A DNA stretch of 52,034 nt, from assembly GCA_024636555.1 (NCBI GenBank), contig JAGXGW010000079.1, positions 1 to 52,034 of the forward strand. Direction: 5' to 3'. Shown here one piece after another: positions 45,995 through 52,034 of this stretch; within the stretch, counting starts at the first letter, position 1; each line of letters starts with the position of its first letter. A model generated the notes under the pieces. That model was not told the origin of the DNA. It made no database searches and was given only the letters and a program-made list of their open reading frames with translations. Position numbers and translations under genes: made by a program. Source of the stretch: Paracoccaceae bacterium (GTDB taxonomy: Bacteria > Pseudomonadota > Alphaproteobacteria > Rhodobacterales > Rhodobacteraceae).

Positions 45995-47413
45995 TCAGGC
46001 AGATTTGAGTTTGAGATTCTGCGGCGACGCATCGCCGGTGCGGCTGGCAGCAACCGAGATGACGTCAAGTTCGATAAAGAACGTCGCACCCTGTCCCAGC
46101 TTGCTTTCGTAATCAATCTGACCGTCATGGCGCTCGATGATCTTCTTCGAGATGCTCATGCCCAGTCCGGTGCCCCCCACACGGCGCTGATCGGACGAGT
46201 CGACCTGACTGAACCGGCCGAAGACGCGCTCCTTGGCATTCTCGGGAATCCCCACGCCGGTATCCTTCACGAGGATACGAACCTTGTCGCCCGTCAGCTT
46301 GACCGAGATCTCAACCAACCCGCCCTTGTGGGAGAATTTTGACGCGTTGGAGATAAGGTTCGCCATCACCTGCGACAGACGATCGGCATCGCCGTTGACA
46401 TATATCTCCTCCTCCCAGTCGTGCACCTTCAGGCTGACCCCCATCTGTTCGGCATAGCTTTCGCTGAGGTTCACGGAGTCGGTGACCAGATCACGCACGT
46501 TGAGCACGTTGAACCGGAACGCCAGTTCGCCTGCCTCGATTTTCTGCAGGTCAAGCAGGTCATTGATCAGATCGGCCAGCCGCTTGCTGTTCTTGCCGGC
46601 CACCGTCAGCACCGGCTTCATCTGCTCGGGCACCGGGCCCATAACGCCGCTGTTGATCAGGTCGAGTGTGCCCTTGATCGAGGTCAGCGGCGTTCTGAGT
46701 TCGTGGCTCACAGTCGACAGGAACTGCGACTTGATCTCAAGCGCAGCCTTGGTTTTCTGGTGTTCCTCGGTAATCTCCTCGATCTGCGCCAGACCGCGTC
46801 GGTACAGGCGCAAGAAGACGAACGAGCAATCCACGATGAAATACATCACGAACGCGACCGTGAAGAATTGCAGCCATATCTCGGAATCGAGCGGAGGGCG
46901 CATGCGCCAGATGTCCCATGTCGCGATGAAAAAGAATGTCGCGCCGTAAAAGCACAACCGCAGGACCAGCGCAGGAAGGATCTGGTGGTTGTTCACCGCC
47001 GCGAACAGCGAGGCCGCGAACAAAAAGAACAGCGGCGTGAAATGCCCGCCCGACGGCTGCTGCAAGGTGATCATGATCACCGCAAGGCACAGCGCGGCGG
47101 CGCTGGCGACGGTGTTGAGCACAAGCCAGCGCATGAACCAGCGGGCCTTGACGACATCGAGATCGTGCCATTCCTTGACACGGCGGCTGAAAACCATGTC
47201 CATGACTTCGGTGAACAGGATGGCCGCGTAACAATATCCGGAAATCAGGGGATCGAAATAGAAACCGGCAAGAACCAGCGTTGCGATGAAAATGCCCTGC
47301 CGCTGCCAGATGAGGTTGTCACCGACGTTCACGAAATCCTTCAGCTGCCGGCGCAGCCGTTCCATCGAGACAGGATCGTCCTCGACTTGGAATAATTCCC
47401 TGACAAGCGCCAT
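45995..47413 (-). CDS. Membrane sensor histidine kinase
   Basis: Kinase of 472 aa. Residues about 38-205 hold about five or six membrane helices forming a non-canonical sensor with hardly any periplasmic part. A coiled coil (210-228) leads to HisKA with phospho-His237 in FLSTVSHELRTPLTSIKG, then HATPase: N box ANLISNASKFS, G1 VKDTGVGIP, and GGTGLGMSISKKIIERH. Start is the ATG with GGAGAG about 10 bases upstream; a TTG 11 codons before is rejected. It lies between the response regulator and the luxI-like gene, all in one direction. Confidence 0.93.
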   Translation of the reverse strand: MALVRELFQVEDDPVSMERLRRQLKDFVNVGDNLIWQRQGIFIATLVLAGFYFDPLISGYCYAAILFTEVMDMVFSRRVKEWHDLDVVKARWFMRWLVLNTVASAAALCLAVIMITLQQPSGGHFTPLFFLFAASLFAAVNNHQILPALVLRLCFYGATFFFIATWDIWRMRPPLDSEIWLQFFTVAFVMYFIVDCSFVFLRLYRRGLAQIEEITEEHQKTKAALEIKSQFLSTVSHELRTPLTSIKGTLDLINSGVMGPVPEQMKPVLTVAGKNSKRLADLINDLLDLQKIEAGELAFRFNVLNVRDLVTDSVNLSESYAEQMGVSLKVHDWEEEIYVNGDADRLSQVMANLISNASKFSHKGGLVEISVKLTGDKVRILVKDTGVGIPENAKERVFGRFSQVDSSDQRRVGGTGLGMSISKKIIERHDGQIDYESKLGQGATFFIELDVISVAASRTGDASPQNLKLKSA

Positions 47414-47644
47414 TTTAGACGGCTCTCCATAAACCTTGTCTGTCAAAGCCCGACAGCAAGGTTGCCCGCTACCACATTTCTTCCCGTATTAGCTATTCTT
47501 GGAATGTGACCATAAGAGGGCTAAGCAATGTCAATCTTAGATTGCTTTTCAATACCAACAGCGTAGGCGGTGGAAAATTGTGTAATTTTTAAGCCCGCAA
47601 CCCTTGAGTGACTTCTGGCATGCCACAGTCGCAAGACCTCTGCG

Positions 47645-48409
47645 TTAATTGAGATATTTTGCGGCTGTGAACAGGATAGCCTGGTTGTTTGTGCCATCAA
47701 TGACAAACTTTGGTCCCACCGGCACCGCACTCAGATTAAGGCGGCGCAGCCAACGCGACCAGATTGACGGGACGATTCCGATCACATGGGTCGCCCCTTG
47801 GTCGCGCGCGGTCTGCGTGAGCCGCGCAACCAGAGCAGCCTGCACCGCAAGGCGGCGATGGGCTGGCACGTCGTTGGAGACAAACACGCGCGAGGCTTCC
47901 CAGACACGGGAATTGACCGGGGCCTCGATAAACAGAACACTTGTGGGAATGCTTTGCAGCAACCCTTTTTGCGCGTCCCGCAGCATGTAGGAATACATCC
48001 CGCACCGCGCTGTTGTGGGTGTCAGCCGGATGCCCGCAAGGATCTCGCCGTATTCGTGCACGACGATCCAACGGCTGAGCGGTGTGTCATACTGGTCGAA
48101 CTCCATCCCCTCCGCCTCAGGCAGGCTCCAGTGGAGCCGGTCAATAAAGATCGCTTTACGGGCTTTGAGAAGATTGACGAAAAGATCCCCGTATTGATGA
48201 ATATTCGAGAATGACAATGTGGTGGACTTGATCTGCCCCTTCCCCAAAGTCGCCTTTTGCGGGATCCGGGGCTTGACAGCGGGCAACTCAGGCGTGATTC
48301 GGCGCACCCGTGGTCGTGCCGCCTCGACCTGCTCCACCTTAATGGGTGTCAGATCGGGAAAAATAGACCGTGCTGGATACGTGCCCGCGGCATCTCGACT
48401 ATGTTTCAT
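47645..48409 (-). CDS. Acyl-homoserine-lactone synthase, LuxI type, with N-terminal extension
   Basis: Makes a quorum-sensing signal from acyl-ACP and S-adenosylmethionine. LuxI invariant residues are in register: Arg84, Phe88, Trp94, Glu103, Asp105, Asp108 (RKAIFIDRLHW..EFDQYD), Arg128 (AGIRL), and Glu171/Arg174 (WEASRVFV). Ordinary LuxI proteins start about 20 residues before the first Arg; here about 60 extra residues precede, Pro/Arg-rich and unlike any domain I know. The start is the ATG; a TTG nine codons upstream is possible. No LuxR-type gene is adjacent. The same strand holds the histidine kinase and regulator downstream. Confidence 0.88.
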   Translation of the reverse strand: MKHSRDAAGTYPARSIFPDLTPIKVEQVEAARPRVRRITPELPAVKPRIPQKATLGKGQIKSTTLSFSNIHQYGDLFVNLLKARKAIFIDRLHWSLPEAEGMEFDQYDTPLSRWIVVHEYGEILAGIRLTPTTARCGMYSYMLRDAQKGLLQSIPTSVLFIEAPVNSRVWEASRVFVSNDVPAHRRLAVQAALVARLTQTARDQGATHVIGIVPSIWSRWLRRLNLSAVPVGPKFVIDGTNNQAILFTAAKYLN

Positions 48410-48833
48410 TGCCTGCTCATGGTGATTTTCCACCAATAGATGAGAATTCGCGCCCAGCGTCCATAGCTAAGTCATGAATTAAGTCTTTTTAATGCCTTAA
48501 TTTATTCATATTTGAAAGTTTGCAACACTAATAGCAGCAGGATGACTGGCGTAATTCCGCTTGAATCACACTTTTTGCATGTGAAGCGAGTGCTTGAGCA
48601 TGGGTTCGCATGAGAGTTTTGACCGTTTTTTTTTCACCGACAGGCGTATGCGCCGAAATACTCGCTCCGGCCCGGTGCCCACCACAAACTTAAACAGAGG
48701 TTAAAGCAGAAACCTGAAAGTCAGCGCGCAAACCTGCGCTGCAACCGCCGGCCCGGCAATCAGCACCAAAATGAGCGCGAAAAAAAAAGCGCAACACAGG
48801 GTTGCGCTTTCGCTTGGGTCGCGTTGAAGAAGA
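48410..48833. other. Long intergenic region before the luxI-like gene
   Basis: 424 bases without a supportable gene. The part near the luxI-like gene (48471-48535) is AT-rich for this window and carries the dyad AATTAAG/CTTAATT (48477-48502). It probably holds the luxI promoter and, at the other end, the bioY terminator. I see no classical lux box. Confidence 0.6.
48779..48810 (-). terminator. Terminator of bioY
   Basis: Stem AAAGCGCAAC/GTTGCGCTTT with an ACAGG loop, followed on the minus strand by eight or more T. It lies 24 bases after the bioY stop. Strong intrinsic terminator. Confidence 0.9.
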
Positions 48834-49439
48834 TCAGCCGCGCGCGCGACCGACCAGTTTCCAGACAGCAGGCAGGATTGCTGCGGCCAAGGCCAGCTTC
48901 AGCGCGTCACCAATCAGGAAGGGCGTCAGGCCCCACTGCAGGATCGGCTTGTCCCAGCCATACAGCATGCCCAGCCAGATCAGGCCCGGCACGTAGATGA
49001 TGACATTGCCTGCCAGCATCGCCAGCGCCATCTTGCCAGCCGAGCGGTCCCAGCCGGCGCGGGCGAACCAGCCCAGAGCAACCGTCGCCATGACATAGCC
49101 CAGAAGATAGCCGCCAGTGCCGCCCATCATATAGGAGATGCCGTTAAGATCGGCGGAGGAGCTTTGAAACACGTCAAAACCGAGCGCACCGATGATCATC
49201 CAGCCCATCATCGTGACCAGACCGAGACGTGCGCCATAGGCGGCACCTATTGTCAGCACGGCGAATGTGCCCATGCTCATCATGACAGGCGAACCTGGAA
49301 CCGGCACCTTGATCTTCGCGGCGATCGCCAAAACCATGATACCCAGAACCACCAGTGCGGCCTGTTTGATCAGCAGTTGCGTGCCGTCGCGTGGCGCGAC
49401 CGCCTCAACCAGAACCTTGTTCGTCAGAGCTAGCGCCAT
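48834..49439 (-). CDS. bioY: Biotin transporter substrate-binding subunit BioY
   Basis: S-component of an ECF-type biotin importer, 201 aa. Six hydrophobic helices and the motif MGGTGGYLLGYVMATVALGW, with KIKVPVPGSPVMMSMGTFAVLTIGA, mark BioY. No energy-coupling bioM/bioN or biotin synthesis genes are nearby; BioY can work alone. AGGAGGCTCGCCG precedes the ATG. A biotin-dependent regulator site was not found by eye. Confidence 0.94.
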   Translation of the reverse strand: MALALTNKVLVEAVAPRDGTQLLIKQAALVVLGIMVLAIAAKIKVPVPGSPVMMSMGTFAVLTIGAAYGARLGLVTMMGWMIIGALGFDVFQSSSADLNGISYMMGGTGGYLLGYVMATVALGWFARAGWDRSAGKMALAMLAGNVIIYVPGLIWLGMLYGWDKPILQWGLTPFLIGDALKLALAAAILPAVWKLVGRARG

Positions 49440-49519
49440 CGGCGAGCCTCCTGTTCAGTGTTAATATCGCTTCTGTTTCTGCCCTAGCGCCCGCGCCATC
49501 GCAAGACCCCGTGACACTT

Positions 49520-49966
49520 TCATTGCGGTCCTCCCACTTGATCCGCCCTCTCAATGCGAGTGTAGACAGAGCGCATCATGTAGTCCTTGCGCGGCCCCGT
49601 CACGCGCCATTGCACCTGCCAAACAGGCCAGCCGGTGAAATCATACTGCACTTCATATGTGTCAGGATCGCACCAATGCGCGGCCTGCGCCTGTCCGCCT
49701 TGCGGATCGAAGCGATGGAAATCACGCCCGTCCGCGAAAAAGACCGCCACGCAAGCGTCGTCCTGTTGCCAGAGATAGCGCCGCTCGGCCTGAAACGCGC
49801 CCTGCCCTTGCAGCACCAGCTGCCCCTGCTCCACCAGTTCCAGACCGCGCCCGCCTGAATCGGGGCTGAAAACGGCGGTTCCGGTGAATGTCGCATCCGG
49901 GCCACGCGCATCATCGATCTGCCGCGTCAGACGCCAGCGCCCTTCGAAATCCCGTAACGTCAGCAT
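49520..49966 (-). CDS. DUF6314 family protein
   Basis: Protein of 148 aa with a lipocalin-like beta-strand pattern: LRDFEGRWRLTRQIDDARG, TAVFSPDSGGRGLELVEQGQL, ERRYLWQQDDACVAVFFADGRDFHRFDPQ and a closing W-rich WPVWQVQWRVTGPRKDYMMRSVYTR. This order fits DUF6314. It may bind a small hydrophobic ligand; function unknown. Start is the ATG with GGGAGAGGGCAGG upstream; an extension to 50020 is less likely. Confidence 0.78.
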   Translation of the reverse strand: MLTLRDFEGRWRLTRQIDDARGPDATFTGTAVFSPDSGGRGLELVEQGQLVLQGQGAFQAERRYLWQQDDACVAVFFADGRDFHRFDPQGGQAQAAHWCDPDTYEVQYDFTGWPVWQVQWRVTGPRKDYMMRSVYTRIERADQVGGPQ

Positions 49967-50043
49967 CGCCTGCCCTCTCCCCTTGCCGCCAAGTCTAGCC
50001 CCCGTTAAAGACAGCGCCAACCGCTGCCAACCAAGGATATCCC

Positions 50044-51351
50044 ATGATCCCCCGTTATTCCCGCCCCGAGATGGTCGCGATCTGGTCGCCCGAGACGAAA
50101 TTCCGTATCTGGTTCGAGATCGAGGCTCATGCCTGCGATGCGATGGCCGATCTGGGCGTGATCCCGCGGGAGAATGCCGAGGCGGTGTGGAAAGCGAAAG
50201 ACGTCGAATTCGACGTCGCGCGGATCGACGAAATCGAGGCGGTCACCAAACATGACGTGATCGCCTTCCTGACCCATCTGGCCGAGCATGTCGGATCGGA
50301 TGCCGCGCGCTTCGTGCATCAGGGGATGACCTCGTCGGATGTGCTGGATACCTGCCTGAATGTGCAACTGACACGCGCCGCCGATCTGCTGATCGCGGAT
50401 CTCGAGGCGCTGCTGGCCGCGTTGAAGCGCCGCGCCTATGAGCACAAGGACACCGTCCGCATCGGGCGCAGCCACGGCATTCACGCCGAACCCACCACAA
50501 TGGGGCTGACCTTCGCGCGGTTCTATGCCGAGATGGACCGCAACCTGCGCCGTCTGCGGACCGCACGCGAAGAAGTCGCAACCGGCGCGATCAGTGGTGC
50601 GGTCGGCACCTTCGCCAATATCGATCCCCGCGTCGAGGAGCATGTCTGCGCGCAGCTTGGCCTGAGCCCAGAGCCGATCAGCACGCAGGTGATTCCCCGC
50701 GACCGTCACGCCGCCTTTTTCGCCACTCTGGGCGTGATCGGCTCCAGCATCGAAAATATCGCCATCGAAATTCGGCACATGCAGCGCACAGAAGTGCTCG
50801 AGGCCGAGGAATTTTTCAGCAAAGGGCAAAAAGGCTCCAGCGCGATGCCACACAAGCGCAACCCTGTGCTGAGCGAAAACCTGACAGGCCTTGCGCGTCT
50901 GGTGCGGATGGCGGTGGTGCCTGCGCTCGAGAATGTCGCGCAATGGCATGAGCGCGATATCTCGCATTCCTCGGTGGAGCGGATGATCGGGCCGGATACG
51001 ACGATCACGCTGGATTTCGCCTTGGCGCGTCTGACCGGTCTTGTCGACAAGCTCGTGATCTATCCTGACAACATGCTGGCGAATATGAACAAATTCCGCG
51101 GGCTGGTGATGTCTCAGCGGGTCTTGCTCGCGCTCACGCAGGCCGGTGTCAGCCGCGAGGACAGCTATACTTTGGTGCAGCGCAATGCGATGAAGGTCTG
51201 GGAAAAGGGTGCGGATTTCAAAACCGAACTGCTGGCAGATGCAGATGTTCTGGCCGCGTTGACGCCTGCCGAGATCGAGGAGAAATTCGATCTGGGTTAC
51301 CACACCAAGCATGTGGACACGATCTTTGCCCGCGTTTTTGGAACAAAGTGA
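50044..51351 (+). CDS. purB: Adenylosuccinate lyase
   Basis: Works at two steps of purine synthesis, cleaving SAICAR and adenylosuccinate to release fumarate. The 435-aa fumarase-family protein has GRSHGIHAEPTTMG, the catalytic-loop signature GSSAMPHKRNP, and HERDISHSSVERMIGPD. The start MIPRYSRPEMVAIWSPETKF is the family norm, with AAGGAT close upstream. A small peptide gene follows in the same direction. Confidence 0.97.
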   Translation: MIPRYSRPEMVAIWSPETKFRIWFEIEAHACDAMADLGVIPRENAEAVWKAKDVEFDVARIDEIEAVTKHDVIAFLTHLAEHVGSDAARFVHQGMTSSDVLDTCLNVQLTRAADLLIADLEALLAALKRRAYEHKDTVRIGRSHGIHAEPTTMGLTFARFYAEMDRNLRRLRTAREEVATGAISGAVGTFANIDPRVEEHVCAQLGLSPEPISTQVIPRDRHAAFFATLGVIGSSIENIAIEIRHMQRTEVLEAEEFFSKGQKGSSAMPHKRNPVLSENLTGLARLVRMAVVPALENVAQWHERDISHSSVERMIGPDTTITLDFALARLTGLVDKLVIYPDNMLANMNKFRGLVMSQRVLLALTQAGVSREDSYTLVQRNAMKVWEKGADFKTELLADADVLAALTPAEIEEKFDLGYHTKHVDTIFARVFGTK

Positions 51352-51422
51352 CGCAGACAGATATTTTGACGAAATGGAATTGCGTGCTACCATCGGGGCT
51401 CATCCAAAAAAGGGAGTACGCA

Positions 51423-51578
51423 ATGAAGTTGAAGACCGCATTTGCCGCACTCGCCCTGACCCTCGCCCCGATGATGGTCAGCGCTGCCTGTTCCTCCAGC
51501 CATCAGGCCATGTCCTGCGCCGAAGGCATGATCTGGGACAGCACAACCAATAGCTGCACCAAGCAAGTAAGCAGCTGA
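51423..51578 (+). CDS. Small secreted cysteine-containing peptide
   Basis: Peptide of 51 aa. A signal sequence (MKLKTAFAALALTLAPMMVSA) is followed by about 29 residues with three cysteines (ACSSSHQAMSCAEGMIWDSTTNSCTKQ). The pattern C..C.EG..WD...N.C recalls the chitin-binding peritrophin-A motif in a truncated form. AAGGGAG is 7 bases upstream. I recall similar small proteins after purB in relatives; this is not verified. Longer frame to 51348 is not supported. Confidence 0.75.
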   Translation: MKLKTAFAALALTLAPMMVSAACSSSHQAMSCAEGMIWDSTTNSCTKQVSS

Positions 51579-51589
51579 TACCGCAATCC

Positions 51590-51620
51590 CCGCGCCCTCG
51601 CATCTTTCGCCGGGGCGCGG
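51590..51620 (+). terminator. Hairpin after the small peptide gene
   Basis: An 8-bp stem CCGCGCCC/GGGCGCGG with a 15-base loop, followed by a T-rich stretch (GCATTTTCG). Moderate intrinsic terminator, 12 bases past the stop. Confidence 0.6.
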
Positions 51621-51757
51621 TGCATTTTCGCCGCCTGCCCTCCCGTCCGCGATGCAGATACGTGAACTTTCCCTAAAATCCGTATAATTTCCGCACCGCA
51701 ATTCAGCGTTTCTTCACTGCTATGCCGTCAAGTATCGGCAAAGCTGGTGAGGGTGCG

Positions 51758-51940
51758 ATGCCAAATCTTAATCCTGTTTCATTGATTGGCGCGAAAGCGC
51801 CAGGTCATCCGCCCGGCAAGGCGGCGCATTTGTCCCAACGGGAAAAGGCGGCGATTGTCGTGCGCTTTTTGTTGTCCGAGGGGGCGGAGGTGACACTAAA
51901 GCATCCGACTTTTAACCTGAGACATATCTGGCAGCCTTGA
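51758..51940 (+). pseudogene. fliG: fliG, broken after about 50 codons by an insertion sequence
   Basis: The reading frame MPNLNPVSLIGAKAPG.. then LSQREKAAIVVRFLLSEGAEVTL is the start of the flagellar motor switch protein FliG (normally about 330 aa). From about residue 49 the sequence leaves the family and reaches a stop 11 codons later. On the opposite strand the end of an IS630-type transposase begins within these bases, so an insertion sequence has cut the gene. The junction lies near a TA in cacTAaag (about 51895-51897), fitting the TA target of IS630 elements. The remainder of fliG should lie beyond the window. Confidence 0.8.
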
Positions 51941-52034
51941 AGTAATTCCAGCACTCGTCCGGGGAGAAGAGGTCGCATATTTCCGCGAGAGCACTGAACA
52001 TGTCGGTAAATGTTCTCGCCCCTATCCTGCGCAG
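51912..52034 (-). mobile_element. IS630-family transposase, C-terminal 40 residues (cut by window edge)
   Basis: Reading leftward, the frame LRRIGARTFTDMFSALAEIC then DLFSPDECWNYFKAARYVSG ends in TAA. This is the familiar tail of IS630-family transposases in Rhodobacteraceae. The element's left end is inside fliG just past the stop. Catalytic residues lie beyond the window, so activity cannot be judged. Confidence 0.8.

Noticed and set aside
48410..48833. Lux box and a 27-codon frame at 48610-48693
   Set aside because: No 20-bp lux-box-like palindrome is present; the short frame has no ribosome site and contains a T-run of nine.
51423..51578. Lipoprotein signal in the small secreted peptide
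   Set aside because: The residues before the first Cys (V-S-A-A) lack Leu at -3, so ordinary signal peptidase cleavage is likelier.

Overview
The window is GC-rich, densely coded DNA from an alphaproteobacterium of the Rhodobacteraceae (Roseobacter group). This rests on protein content: a pyruvate dehydrogenase operon whose E1-beta carries its own lipoyl domain, VCBS/Hint proteins, a complete RcGTA-type gene transfer agent cluster, an S6 with a Gly/Arg/Asp tail, and several families that I know mainly from this group. The assignment is inference; no search was run.

Layout. 1-7609 is core metabolism: the start of cysS, two overlapping cyclophilins, pgk, an FtsB-like division protein, and pdhA-pdhB-pdhC with a sharp inverted repeat just before pdhA. 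7817-9290 is a two-gene accessory unit, a HlyC-type lysine acyltransferase touching a VCBS-Hint protein. 9340-10149 is cysE, whose frame is open upstream through a DUF7742-like segment. 10533-24696, read leftwards, is an apparently complete gene transfer agent cluster: terminase, portal, protease, capsid, connectors, tail, tape measure, baseplate/hub, NlpC/P60 peptidase and giant tip protein. Its genes are mostly linked by ATGA-type overlaps. No integrase, repressor or other lysogeny gene accompanies it. A consensus-like promoter followed by an intrinsic terminator lies just before the first gene.

24911-29701 holds mltG and the fatty acid genes fabF, acpP, fabG and fabD. 29939-32606 carries a cytochrome b561-YceI fusion facing a stand-alone exported YceI protein, and a small membrane protein. 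32931-34234 is the rpsF-rpsR-rplI ribosomal operon. Next come a DUF1330 protein, trigger factor and tRNA-Leu(TAG), then a Hint-like protein without the usual cysteine, a split NAD(P)HX repair pair (nnrE, nnrD), and the nitrogen genes glnB-glnA.

41243-45375 contains an unrecognised membrane-anchored protein, a lytic transglycosylase, a DUF3445 haem-oxygenase-type subunit and an alpha/beta hydrolase-OsmC fusion. 45419-48409 is a signalling block: single-domain response regulator, membrane histidine kinase and a LuxI-type acyl-homoserine lactone synthase with a long N-terminal extension. 48834-51578 has bioY, a DUF6314 protein, purB and a small cysteine-containing secreted peptide. The window ends in a fliG gene cut after about 50 codons by the end of an IS630-family element.

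Possible links between regions: acyl-homoserine lactone signalling and phosphorelays control gene transfer agents in relatives, so the LuxI/kinase/regulator block and the GTA cluster in one window are plausibly connected. The most novel-looking features are the acyltransferase/VCBS-Hint pair, the promoter-terminator leader before the GTA and the DUF7742-CysE open frame.
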